In this document: in pieces, positions 1 through 8,285 of the stretch | Numbering within the stretch: position 1 is the first letter of the stretch | Layout: each line of letters starts with the position of its first letter | Origin: Vitreoscilla sp. | GTDB taxonomy: Bacteria; Pseudomonadota; Gammaproteobacteria; Burkholderiales; Burkholderiaceae_C | Assembly: GCA_018780145.1 (NCBI GenBank) | Contig: JADMKA010000051.1 | Span: forward strand, 24,393-79,577 | Direction of reading: 5' to 3' | Length of the DNA stretch: 55,185 nucleotides | Program-made: the position numbers and the translations under genes | The notes under the pieces: generated by a model | What the model was told of the DNA's origin: nothing | Databases searched by the model: none | Seen by the model: only the letters and a program-made list of their open reading frames with translations

Positions 1-1629
1 CGCCTGAGCTGGACCGGCCCTGCCATCGCCCAACTGCTGCCGGACGCGAAGTTTCTGATCTGGGTCGAGGACCCGGCGCGCCCACTGGCTCACTGGCTGC
101 CCACAGCAGGCGGAGCGGATCCCGAGGCTGCGCTGGCCGTCCTTCAATCGGCGGCGCAGGGGATGGTCAACCTGGTTCAAAAGCACCGGTCTCGCTGCAT
201 GGTCGTCCATGTGGACGAAGCGGCGGCCCACCCCGATGCTTTGGCACGCCGCATGAAAGATTGGCTGGGGGTCGATCCAGGCCAGGTCACCGTGCCCGCG
301 TTGCCGGCGCATGATCCGCTGAACCTGGTGTTGTCCGACCAACTGGTCGCTTCGTGTCCGCGTCTGTTGCGCGACTGCGAGCGGCTCTACGCAAGCTGCG
401 TTCCTCTCGTCGAATCCGATTTGCCCCTCGCTCCGCGGACGGCCCGCGTGGCGCTTGAGGCCATCGAGGCTCATCAGCATCTCGTGCGTGCGGCCAAGGA
501 AGCTGCGTCATCGGCGTCGCAATCGCGCCTCGCCCAAGAGCGACAGTCGCCGCCTCGCGACGAGCTTGCGACGGGGCCCGGCGACAGCGAACTCCTGTTG
601 GTCCAGCTGCATCAGGTCCAGGAAGAGCTCGAGCATTATTACCTCGCCTATCGAGACCTCGAGGCAGGACAGGGTGGCACCGGCAAGCCGGCGACCGCCA
701 AGAAAACGGCACGGGTCGACATCGGGACCGAACGCGATGTGCCTCCGCACCGGGAGCTGAGCCTCGTGCTTCACGACCTTCTGGTGGACGACCGGAAGGT
801 GGATCGGCTCCACGTCCGCCTGGTTGACCACCATGGTCGTTCGGGGCTCGTGTTGTTGCAGCCGCGCGGAACACCGGCCCCCCTGGCCGTCTGGGAGCCC
901 ACTGGCTCGGAAGGCGACCTTACCTTCGTGGTCCTGATTCCGACGGACGACCACGGCAGGCAGCGCCTGCAACGCATGGGCGCGTCGGATTGGCGCCTGG
1001 TCGAAAGCGTGATGCTCAGCATCGAACATGCACTCTGCAACGGCTCGGTGAATCCGCCGTCGGGTCGCTGGATCAACGTGGCGCGGAGCCTGGCCCAGCA
1101 ACTCGCGGACATGTCGATGAGGTTCCGCTTCGACCGCGTGGCTTGCATGGGCGATCCGCAAGCGGCTGATGCCTTCGTTGTCACCTTCGGGATCGTCTCC
1201 TTCGGGTCGAGGCGCATGGCGCAGCTGCAGCTTCGCTGGCGGCCGCAGGCACCGGAGGCTGGCCCGGCGGCGGTGGAGTTGCTGCGCCCGTCCGATGGCG
1301 AAGTTCCTTTGCCGGCCACTTGGCCGGTCGACACTACGGGTGCCTGGCAGGCAGCCTGGCCCTTGCCTTTGGCCGGCGCTGCCTCGATTGAGCTCGCCGC
1401 CGGATGGCGAAGCATGAGCCGGACCGAACGCGAATTCCTGTTCGGCCTGCTTGACGCGTTGCCTGCGGCGGCGATGGCAGCTGCCCAGCAAGGCAACGGC
1501 GCAACCCAGGGCCGTGCCGAGGCGTTGGTCGCCGCAGCTGCCTTGCCCCTGAGATGCGCGTATCGGCATTTCCATGGGTCGCGCCTGCGCCGCATCGTAC
1601 AAGCTGCGCGCGGCCGCATTCCCGCCTGA
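1..1629 (+). CDS. Coiled-coil protein of the glycan locus, 5' end outside window
   Basis: The reading frame is open from base 1 to a TGA at 1627-1629, giving 542 visible residues; the true start lies upstream. The first visible residues (about 55-95), with a Val-Val-His-Val-Asp strand and a segment ending in Trp-Leu-Gly-Val-Asp-Pro, resemble the C-terminal part of sulfotransferase-like proteins, but the P-loop is not in view. Around visible residues 201-220 is a short coiled coil containing HQVQEELEHYY, a motif I associate with proteins of bacterial glycan loci. The remainder is alanine- and leucine-rich and not recognised. It lies 19 bases ahead of another coiled-coil gene and is probably in the same transcript. 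Specific function is unknown; a sulfotransferase relative is only a guess. Confidence 0.6.
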   Translation, partial: RLSWTGPAIAQLLPDAKFLIWVEDPARPLAHWLPTAGGADPEAALAVLQSAAQGMVNLVQKHRSRCMVVHVDEAAAHPDALARRMKDWLGVDPGQVTVPALPAHDPLNLVLSDQLVASCPRLLRDCERLYASCVPLVESDLPLAPRTARVALEAIEAHQHLVRAAKEAASSASQSRLAQERQSPPRDELATGPGDSELLLVQLHQVQEELEHYYLAYRDLEAGQGGTGKPATAKKTARVDIGTERDVPPHRELSLVLHDLLVDDRKVDRLHVRLVDHHGRSGLVLLQPRGTPAPLAVWEPTGSEGDLTFVVLIPTDDHGRQRLQRMGASDWRLVESVMLSIEHALCNGSVNPPSGRWINVARSLAQQLADMSMRFRFDRVACMGDPQAADAFVVTFGIVSFGSRRMAQLQLRWRPQAPEAGPAAVELLRPSDGEVPLPATWPVDTTGAWQAAWPLPLAGAASIELAAGWRSMSRTEREFLFGLLDALPAAAMAAAQQGNGATQGRAEALVAAAALPLRCAYRHFHGSRLRRIVQAARGRIPA

Positions 1630-1648
1630 CATCTGAGTTCCTCCAGCC

Positions 1649-2632
1649 ATGAGTGCACTTCTTAAGGGCCTGAATAACCTTCCAGGCGTCATGCTCGGCA
1701 CGGTCGTTCACGTCAACCCAGTGGATGACGACGTCATCGGCCACTATGCAGAACGCGGTGCCAAACGGATCGTGTTGGTCAGCACCGACTCGGACGTGCT
1801 TCCCGCGCTGCGTCGGGCCGCGCGGAGCTACGCCAGTATCCGGGTGGTGGAGGCTGCGATCGCTCCTCAAGTGGGATGCGCGCAGTGGTTGCGCTTCAAC
1901 GTACGCGAACTAAGCGGGCTGCTGCCCGCCGGCAGTGGGCTGCATACGCTCTACCCGCGGTTGCGGGTCTTAGATCGGACGCAAGTGACCACGATGACTT
2001 TGCAGAACGTATTGGAGCAGGTCGGGCTGACACCGGTGGAACAGGGTACCCGGAACATGCTCGTGCTCGAGACGCCAGGAATGGAAGGTGCACTGCTTAA
2101 AGGGCTCCCGCCGGGACTGCTTGGCGCATTCGGCCTGGTCTTCGTCCGCGGAGCCTCTGCAGGCCTGTTCGAAAACGCTGACAACCATGAGGAGGCACTT
2201 CGCTGGTTGGAAGAGTGCTTCTATCGACGCGTGACCACCGAAAACGATGACGATGATCTGTGGCCCGTCGCGCTGATGCGCTATGACGATCGTGCTGCCG
2301 AACAGGCCGCCGCCGCTCTGCGGATAGACGAACTGCTTAGGCACATCGAGAAACTCGGCAAGGCTCACGGCGAACAGACTGAGTCGCTGGCGGCCGGCAA
2401 GGCGCAGGCCGAAGAGCTCGCGCAGGACCGACTTGCACAGGTCGAACTGCTTTCCATGGCCCGGGACGAGCAGGCGAAACTTGCTGCCGAGCGGCTGCAC
2501 CGCATCGCGCAGCTCGAGGCCGATCTGACCGACCTCACGGCGCGCCAAGACATGCTCCGCGAGGAGTTGATCAAGGCCGAGGCCCACGTCGAGTTGATTT
2601 CCGACCTGGTGCTGTGGGAGAAGGTGCGATGA
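1649..2632 (+). CDS. Methyltransferase-like protein with C-terminal coiled coil
   Basis: A 327-residue protein. The first ~200 residues alternate strands and helices like an FkbM/Rossmann methyltransferase (for example IVLVSTDSDV near residue 47 and NMLVLETPGMEGALL near 135), but no clear SAM-binding glycine motif is present, so it may be a degenerate or structural relative. From about residue 220 to the end it is a long hydrophilic coiled coil, finishing in KAEAHVELISDLVL. Similar tails (KAEAQ-IELIKDLLL type) recur, to my knowledge, in bacterial glycosylation-locus proteins. Its stop overlaps the next start (ATGA), so translation is probably coupled. The function is inferred from context only. 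Confidence 0.6.
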   Translation: MSALLKGLNNLPGVMLGTVVHVNPVDDDVIGHYAERGAKRIVLVSTDSDVLPALRRAARSYASIRVVEAAIAPQVGCAQWLRFNVRELSGLLPAGSGLHTLYPRLRVLDRTQVTTMTLQNVLEQVGLTPVEQGTRNMLVLETPGMEGALLKGLPPGLLGAFGLVFVRGASAGLFENADNHEEALRWLEECFYRRVTTENDDDDLWPVALMRYDDRAAEQAAAALRIDELLRHIEKLGKAHGEQTESLAAGKAQAEELAQDRLAQVELLSMARDEQAKLAAERLHRIAQLEADLTDLTARQDMLREELIKAEAHVELISDLVLWEKVR

Positions 2633-4173
2633 CTGATTCGCGGCCTCGGCAATCGCCCGACCTGGTCGAAGAGCCGGTCTCGGCGGCCGATGTCGTCGCG
2701 TACAACGCCCGCCGTCTCGGGGAAACGCGGGAACAGTGGATGGCAGCCAACTGGAAGGCACTGAGCCAGATCGACCGGGAAGCCCTCGAGGCCCATCCGG
2801 ACCGCAGCCGGCTCGCCATCATCGGGGCTGCCTCAGCACTTCAGACAGGCGACCGGGCGACCGCTCTCGAACAGATGCGATGCTCCATGCAGTGGGGCGG
2901 CGACAAGCCGTTCATGCTTTCGGTGCTCTTGGCTTCAGCTCGTCATTCGCTGGGTCGGGCCTGCCTCGCGGCAGGGAGGGTGGATCAGGCCGCACAGCAC
3001 TTGCAACATAGCCTATTCGATCCGCACTTGCAGTCAGAAGGCCGAAGGATGGCGCAAGAACGCACGCGCGAGGCGTTTGCCGATCTGGCGGCCAGTCGCG
3101 ATTTCGTCGGGCGCCAGCGCAAGAGTGGCCTCAAGCCGCCCCAGCAGACGCCACCGGCCTGGATCGAGGCTCAGGTGAAACGCTGCCTATCTCGGGACGA
3201 CCTCCACGATGCCGTGGACAATGTGCTGGACAGCCTGCTGACCCAGGCCGACGAGCGCGTGTGGTTTCTGATGTCCTTGGCCGAGCATTTCGACCGTACT
3301 GGCGACCAGCACACTGCGGCGGGCTACCTCAACTCCGCCGTCGAGTTCGCGCACGACGCCGCCGCAGATCTGAGGCTGGCGCTGGCAAGGCGGTTGGTGG
3401 CGTATGGCCACGCCGCTGTGGCGATGGACATGCTAGTCGACGAGACCGTCAAGGACATTCACCAGCGGGCAGGCGCCGACGAGAGCGCCTTTGCACAAGC
3501 CCTGGCCCACGCTTACAAGACTGCACGCGATGCAGAGCAATCACGCCGCGAGCACGGCCATGAGTTGCTGCTGGCCCACCTGAAGCGGAATGTCGGCCGG
3601 CTGAAGGCTCAGGCCGATGGCCGCCGGTTGAACATGGTCGAGATCGGAACCACCCGCGAAAACGTACAGGGGCAGGGCTCGACTCGCAAGCTCGCCGACT
3701 TCTGCACGCAGGAGGGCATCGCATTCGTCACGGTCGACATGGATCCGCACAACACCCATGTGGCTCAGCGAATGTTCGAGCGCCTTTCGATGGACTTCGA
3801 GGCCGTCGCAATGAAGGGCGAAGACTATCTTCGGGAGAGGAAGGAGACGGTCGACTTCGCATTCCTCGATGCGTACGACTTCGATCACGGCAAGCACAGC
3901 GAACTTCGTCAGAGCCGCTACATGAAGTACTTGGGCTCTCGCATCGATGAAGAGGCGTGCCATCAAATGCACCTGGAGTGCGCCGAATCGCTGTTGCGGC
4001 TGCTGTCGCCGCTTGGTCTGATCTGCGTGGACGACACCTGGATGGACAAGGGCCGCTGGACGGCGAAGGGAACACTGGCAGTGCCGTTCCTGCTGAAGCA
4101 CGGCTTCGAGATCGTCGACGCTCGCAATCGCGCCGCGCTGCTCAGGCGAATGCCCGGATCACAGGCCGTTTGA
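2629..4173 (+). CDS. Helical-repeat protein with C-terminal SAM-methyltransferase domain
   Basis: 514 residues from the ATG at 2629, which overlaps the upstream TGA as ATGA; a GTG at 2614 is possible but less attractive. Residues 1-330 are almost all amphipathic helices with TPR-like spacing (for example the RLAIIGAASALQTGDRATAL and SLGRACLAAGRVDQAAQHL stretches). Residues from about 336 form a class-I methyltransferase-like fold: strand MVEIGTT, acidic strand end VTVDMDPH, then FAFLDAYDFDH and LICVDDTWMDKG. This suggests methylation of a glycan or small metabolite using SAM, with the repeats as a protein-binding platform. The substrate is unknown. It sits between coiled-coil and GT42-like genes in a probable operon. 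Confidence 0.65.
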   Translation: MTDSRPRQSPDLVEEPVSAADVVAYNARRLGETREQWMAANWKALSQIDREALEAHPDRSRLAIIGAASALQTGDRATALEQMRCSMQWGGDKPFMLSVLLASARHSLGRACLAAGRVDQAAQHLQHSLFDPHLQSEGRRMAQERTREAFADLAASRDFVGRQRKSGLKPPQQTPPAWIEAQVKRCLSRDDLHDAVDNVLDSLLTQADERVWFLMSLAEHFDRTGDQHTAAGYLNSAVEFAHDAAADLRLALARRLVAYGHAAVAMDMLVDETVKDIHQRAGADESAFAQALAHAYKTARDAEQSRREHGHELLLAHLKRNVGRLKAQADGRRLNMVEIGTTRENVQGQGSTRKLADFCTQEGIAFVTVDMDPHNTHVAQRMFERLSMDFEAVAMKGEDYLRERKETVDFAFLDAYDFDHGKHSELRQSRYMKYLGSRIDEEACHQMHLECAESLLRLLSPLGLICVDDTWMDKGRWTAKGTLAVPFLLKHGFEIVDARNRAALLRRMPGSQAV

Positions 4174-4183
4174 GGTGTAGTGC

Positions 4184-4873
4184 GTGAGCCAGCGCCTGCG
4201 ACTTATCCGTGACCGACATCGCGGCGAACGCTGCGTGATCGTCGCCAACGGGCCGTCGCTCAATCGCATGGAGCTCGGATTCCTGCGGCGCGAACACGTC
4301 ATCGGTATGAACAAGATTCATCTCGGCATCTCGATCTTCGGCTTCTATCCGCGGTATTACGTAGCCATCAATCCGAAGGTCGTCCAGCAGTCGGCAAGCG
4401 AGATCCAGGCTCTGAACTGCGTGAAGTTCATTGGCGCCCACGCAGCTCGTGGCGCGGGGATGGTCGAAGACGCGTTGACCTATGCAGTGAACACCGACTC
4501 GGTGGAGCGCTTCAGTACCGACTTGGCGCACGGCATGCACGAAGGCTGGACGGTCACGCACGCCGCTCTGCAGGTGGCCTACCATTTGGGCTTCGCGGAT
4601 GTCGTGCTGATTGGCCTGGACCACCGCTACAGCTACCAGGGCAAGCCCAACGAGGCGCGGATGATGGAGGGGGCTGACCCGAATCATTTCACTGATTGCT
4701 ATTTCGGGTACGGGCAAACCTGGGACAATCCCGATCTCGTACGATCAGAAGAGTCCTATTGCGCCGCGCTGGCGGCCTTCCGGGAGGATGGGAGGCAGAT
4801 TCGCGACGCCACAGTCGATGGTGCCTGCACGGTCTTCCCGAAAGCAGACTACAAAGAAGTCTTTTCAACCTGA
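4184..4873 (+). CDS. DUF115/GT42-like Rossmann protein, candidate sialyltransferase-type enzyme
   Basis: 229 residues from a GTG at 4184, ten bases after the previous stop and behind a GAGGTG ribosome-binding site. The N-terminus has CVIVANGPSL, the glycine-rich loop shared by DUF115 (MptE-like) proteins and GT42 sialyltransferases. It is followed by IGMNKIHL and later by WTVTHAALQVAYHLGF and VVLIGLDHRY, which match the same fold's second half. The C-terminus (DATVDGACTVFPKADY) is conserved in glycan-locus members of this family as I recall them. The CMP-sugar cytidylyltransferase two genes downstream makes a CMP-sugar transferase role plausible, but this is inference; a non-transferase DUF115 role remains possible. 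Confidence 0.65.
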   Translation: MSQRLRLIRDRHRGERCVIVANGPSLNRMELGFLRREHVIGMNKIHLGISIFGFYPRYYVAINPKVVQQSASEIQALNCVKFIGAHAARGAGMVEDALTYAVNTDSVERFSTDLAHGMHEGWTVTHAALQVAYHLGFADVVLIGLDHRYSYQGKPNEARMMEGADPNHFTDCYFGYGQTWDNPDLVRSEESYCAALAAFREDGRQIRDATVDGACTVFPKADYKEVFST

Positions 4874-4911
4874 CAAGCATAGTCGGGCCACACGAATCAC
4901 GGGCAAGCCCC

Positions 4912-5901
4912 ATGCGCGCCAGTATTGTCATCCGCACGCTCAACGAGGGTCGCTATCTAGGCCAGTTGCTCGAAGGCATTCGCCGTCAGCGACTCGATGG
5001 CCTGGAGGTCGAAACCGTGGTGATCGATTCCGGTTCCACGGACGGGACGCTGCAGATTGCCCAGGAGCATGGGTGCGTGATCACGCACATCCGTCGCGAG
5101 GATTTCTCGTTCGGCCGGTCACTGAACATGGGCTGCGAGGCGGCCAGCGGCGACATCTTCGTGTTCGTGAGCGGCCATTGTGTGCCGTGCGACGACCACT
5201 GGTTGCGCCAGCTTTGTGAACCGATCGTGGGCGGTGCGGCGGAGTACACCTACGGTAGGCAAGTCGGTGGGCCGGAGAGTCGCTTCAGCGAGTGCCGCAT
5301 CTTCGAGAAGTATTACCCCACCGCCTCGCACATTCCCCAGAGTGGCTTCTTCAGCAATAACGCGAACTCTGCATTGGCGCGTGAAGCTTGGGCTGCCCAC
5401 CGCTTCGACGAGGATCTGACGGGGCTCGAAGACATGGAACTGGCGAAGCGCATCAGCCAAGCGGGCGGCAGGATCGGTTACGTGGCCGAAGCTGCGGTGT
5501 ATCATTTTCACCACGAAACCTGGCCGCAGGTGAAGCGTCGATTCGAGCGCGAAGCAATCGCCCTGCAGCGGATCATGCCGCAGATCCACGTTTCGCCTCT
5601 CGACTTGGTGCGCTACGTGACGAGTAGTATCTTGCACGACCTGCGCCATGCCCGGCGCGCCGGCCGATCTGCAGCGCTGGCCGGCGAGATTGCGCGCTAC
5701 CGGATCGCACAATACCTCGGCTCGTACACGGGCAACCATCAGCACCGCAAGCTCTCGCGTGCCGAGAAGGACATCTACTTCTACCCTACCAATCGACGCA
5801 ACCCACATGAAACCATCGAAATACAAGGTCGTCGCCCTGCTGCCGATGAAGGCCAACAGCGAGAGGGTGCGCGGCAAGAACTTCCGCGAGTTCTGCGGTA
5901 A
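4912..5901 (+). CDS. Family 2 glycosyltransferase
   Basis: 329 residues from the ATG at 4912. The GT-A fold is clear: SIVIRTLNEGRYL at the N-terminus, VVIDSGSTDGTL near residue 38, IFVFVSGHCVP near 82 in the DXD position (here Ser-Gly-His, a known variant pattern), and GLEDMELAKRI near 175 as the acceptor-side ED motif. It would transfer a sugar from a nucleotide donor at the cytoplasmic face during glycan assembly. The reading frame continues 95 bases into the next gene, so the last ~31 residues are encoded by the same DNA as the cytidylyltransferase N-terminus. An ancestral stop may have been lost. The substrate cannot be read from sequence. Confidence 0.85.
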   Translation: MRASIVIRTLNEGRYLGQLLEGIRRQRLDGLEVETVVIDSGSTDGTLQIAQEHGCVITHIRREDFSFGRSLNMGCEAASGDIFVFVSGHCVPCDDHWLRQLCEPIVGGAAEYTYGRQVGGPESRFSECRIFEKYYPTASHIPQSGFFSNNANSALAREAWAAHRFDEDLTGLEDMELAKRISQAGGRIGYVAEAAVYHFHHETWPQVKRRFEREAIALQRIMPQIHVSPLDLVRYVTSSILHDLRHARRAGRSAALAGEIARYRIAQYLGSYTGNHQHRKLSRAEKDIYFYPTNRRNPHETIEIQGRRPAADEGQQREGARQELPRVLR

Positions 5902-6502
5902 GCCGCTTTTCCGTTGGATGCTCGACACGCTGCTGGAGGTCGAGGAAATCGACCAGGTCATCATCAACACTGACGCTCGGCAGATCTTGGCCGACAACGG
6001 CCTGACGGACACCGACCGCGTGATGATTCGCGACCGCAAGGCCGAAATCTGTGGCGACTTCGTTTCGATGAATCTGGTCATCGGCGACGACATCGCCAAC
6101 GTTGATGCTGACGTCTACCTGATGACGCACACGACCAATCCGCTGATGAGCGCGGATACGGTGCGCAAGGCTCTCGCGGCATTCCGCGAGGCGCAGGCGG
6201 CTGGCCGCGCCGACTCACTGTTCACGGTCGACAAAGTCCAGACGCGCTTCTACCGGCAGGACGCGAGCCCGGTGAACCACGACCCGAACAACCTGGTTCG
6301 CACCCAGGACCTGGAGCCTTGGTTCGAGGAGAACTCCAACCTCTACATCTTCACTCGCGAAAGCTTCGCGAAGACCCATGCGCGCATCGGAGCCAAACCG
6401 GCGATGTATGAAGGCCCGTCCTTCGAGTCGATCGACATTGACACGCCGGCCGACTGGGACTTTGCCGTCGTGGCTGCCGAGTACCTGACTTCCAAGGCTT
6501 GA
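5807..6502 (+). CDS. CMP-sugar synthetase, acylneuraminate cytidylyltransferase family
   Basis: 231 residues. The start is the ATG at 5807, in a different frame inside the end of the GT2 gene. The N-terminal nucleotide-binding segment reads VVALLPMKANSERVRGKN, the NeuA/KdsB-type P-loop-like motif with conserved Arg and Lys. VIINTDARQIL, YLMTHTTNPLMS (the metal/CTP site region) and ESIDIDTPADWDFA (C-terminal conserved Asp residues) also match. Family members transfer CMP from CTP to a 2-keto-3-deoxy sugar acid such as a sialic, legionaminic or pseudaminic acid or Kdo. No neuB-type synthase is in the window, so the exact sugar is unknown. The adjacent GT42-like genes fit use of its CMP-sugar product. 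Confidence 0.85.
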   Translation: MKPSKYKVVALLPMKANSERVRGKNFREFCGKPLFRWMLDTLLEVEEIDQVIINTDARQILADNGLTDTDRVMIRDRKAEICGDFVSMNLVIGDDIANVDADVYLMTHTTNPLMSADTVRKALAAFREAQAAGRADSLFTVDKVQTRFYRQDASPVNHDPNNLVRTQDLEPWFEENSNLYIFTRESFAKTHARIGAKPAMYEGPSFESIDIDTPADWDFAVVAAEYLTSKA

Positions 6503-6513
6503 TTGAAGGCGCA

Positions 6514-7359
6514 ATGGTGTCCAGCCCGGAGATTCAGCTGAAGAAGGTCGATGTCGGCGGGCTGGTGATCGATGTACTGGCAAGCAAGGGTGACGGCAAC
6601 TGGTACTTGCAGCGCAAGACTTTCGAGGAAAAGGCTTCGCTGCTCTATGGGTTCGTCGCGCAAGAGCAATTCGTCAACTTCGTCGACATCGGAGCGAACT
6701 ACGGCTTCGTCTCGATGCTTGCGCGAAGGGCGGCGCCGGCACTCAACATTCTCTCGGTCGAAGCCGACCCCCGATTGGCACGGCTGATCGACGCGAACTT
6801 CCGGGCCAATGGGCTGGAACCGCCGACTGTAGTCAACTGCGTGGCCGGCCATCTCGATGACCAAATGGTCGGCTTCAGCCTCAATCCGACCAGCACGCTG
6901 GACAACCGGGTGCGGATGGCTCAGTGGACTCAAGTGCAGGTGCCGATGACGACAATCGGTACCCTGCTTGAAAGCCGTGGTGTTGGCGGCAAGACCTTCT
7001 TCAAGATTGACACGCAAGGTTTCGAACTACATGTCCTGCAAGGGCTAGAGTCGTGGTTGAGCCACCGCGATGATTGGCTCCTGAAGATGGAATTCGCGCC
7101 ACAGTGGCTCGAATCGCAAGGCAGCGATGCGCTCCAACTGTTGAAGTACCTGCATGCGCGCTACGAGTTCGCCGAGTACCTGGAGCGCATTCCATTCGGA
7201 ATGCCGGACACCGCGGCGCTGTTCGCCTATCCGGTGAATGCTCAGCAGTTGGACCGGTTTCTCGAGTACGTCATTTCCCTCAATAAGAGCGGGCAAGGTT
7301 GGGTCGACCTCATCGTTCGCCCTTGCCATCGCGCTCGCCACACATCTCCTTCAGCATGA
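6514..7359 (+). CDS. FkbM-family SAM-dependent methyltransferase
   Basis: 281 residues. The ATG at 6514 is preferred because GAAGG lies a few bases upstream; a TTG at 6499 would overlap the previous gene. FVDIGANYGFVSM (residues ~55-67) is the SAM-binding motif I of FkbM proteins, and ILSVEADPRL (~82-91) is the acidic motif II. FKIDTQGFELHVLQGLE (~160-178) is the FkbM signature segment. FkbM proteins O-methylate sugars in antibiotics, lipopolysaccharides and other glycans. The end overlaps the following dehydrogenase start as ATGA, indicating coupled translation. Probably methylates a sugar of the surface glycan; position and sugar are unknown. Confidence 0.85.
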   Translation: MVSSPEIQLKKVDVGGLVIDVLASKGDGNWYLQRKTFEEKASLLYGFVAQEQFVNFVDIGANYGFVSMLARRAAPALNILSVEADPRLARLIDANFRANGLEPPTVVNCVAGHLDDQMVGFSLNPTSTLDNRVRMAQWTQVQVPMTTIGTLLESRGVGGKTFFKIDTQGFELHVLQGLESWLSHRDDWLLKMEFAPQWLESQGSDALQLLKYLHARYEFAEYLERIPFGMPDTAALFAYPVNAQQLDRFLEYVISLNKSGQGWVDLIVRPCHRARHTSPSA

Positions 7360-8285
7360 AAATCCTCGTCACTTGTCCGCCCATGTTGGGCATGTTCAGT
7401 GAATTTACCGAACCCGCGCGTGAAGCCGGCTTCGAGCTGGTCGCCGCTAAGGTGACCCAAACGCTTTCCCAAGACGAGCTGGTAGCTCTGGTGCCGCAGT
7501 ACGACGGCTGGATCATCGGCGACGATCCTGCGACCCGGCGTGTATTCGAGGCCGGCAAGGCCGGGCGCTTGAAAGCTGTGGTCAAGTGGGGCATCGGCGT
7601 CGACAACGTCGACTTCGCTGCCTGCAAGGACCTTGGAATCCCGATCATCAACACGCCGCAAATGTTCGGCGCCGAAGTGGCCGATGTGGCGCTGGCGTAC
7701 GTGATCGGCCTGGCTCGTCAGCTGTTCACCATCGACCGCGGCGTGCGCGAAGGCGGCTGGCCGAAGCCTGCGGGCGTGAGTCTGGCGGGCAAGAAGGTGG
7801 CGCTGGTGGGTTTCGGCGATATAGGCTGTGCCCTCGCCAAGCGGCTTCTCGCATGCGACATGGAGGTGGTGGCATACGATCCGGGTGTGGTTGGCGACGG
7901 AGGCCTGTCCGGGGTCCAGCGAGCCATCTGGCCCGAACGCGTGGAGGAAGCCGACTTCGTTGCCTTCACCTGCTCGCTCAATCCGCGCAACCGCCACATG
8001 TTGAATGCCGACGTACTGGCCCGCTGCAAGCGCGGCGTCTACGTCGTCAATGTCGCGCGCGGGCCGCTGATCGATGAGCCGGCACTCGTGCGGGCACTGC
8101 AGGACGGGCACGTGCGGGCAGCCGCGCTGGACGTGTTCGAGGCCGAGCCGCTACCGGCCGACTCGCCGTTGCGGGGCATGCCTCATTGCGCCTTTGGCTC
8201 GCACAACGGGTCGAACACCCAGGACGCAGTGCGCCGAGCGAGCCACGAAGCCATGAACCGCTTGTTTGGGTTTTTGCGTGGCTGA
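7356..8285 (+). CDS. D-isomer-specific 2-hydroxyacid dehydrogenase
   Basis: 309 residues, starting in an ATGA overlap with the FkbM gene. The Rossmann motif VGFGDIGCALAKR (~150-162) followed by an acidic residue in VVAYDPG indicates NAD binding. The catalytic residues are visible: Arg in VNVARGPLIDE (~234), Glu in DVFEAEPLP (~262) and His in FGSHNGSNT (~283). Family members interconvert 2-keto acids and D-2-hydroxy acids (for example 3-phosphoglycerate, glyoxylate). Here it sits between glycan genes and is followed by an SDR and an SMP-30 lactonase, so it likely acts on a sugar acid or its precursor. The exact substrate is unknown. Confidence 0.85.
   Translation: MKILVTCPPMLGMFSEFTEPAREAGFELVAAKVTQTLSQDELVALVPQYDGWIIGDDPATRRVFEAGKAGRLKAVVKWGIGVDNVDFAACKDLGIPIINTPQMFGAEVADVALAYVIGLARQLFTIDRGVREGGWPKPAGVSLAGKKVALVGFGDIGCALAKRLLACDMEVVAYDPGVVGDGGLSGVQRAIWPERVEEADFVAFTCSLNPRNRHMLNADVLARCKRGVYVVNVARGPLIDEPALVRALQDGHVRAAALDVFEAEPLPADSPLRGMPHCAFGSHNGSNTQDAVRRASHEAMNRLFGFLRG

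Noticed and set aside
508-1701. A 397-codon minus-strand frame opposite the first gene
   Set aside because: No recognisable domain, composition of an antisense shadow, and the plus-strand frame continues into conserved coiled-coil sequence.
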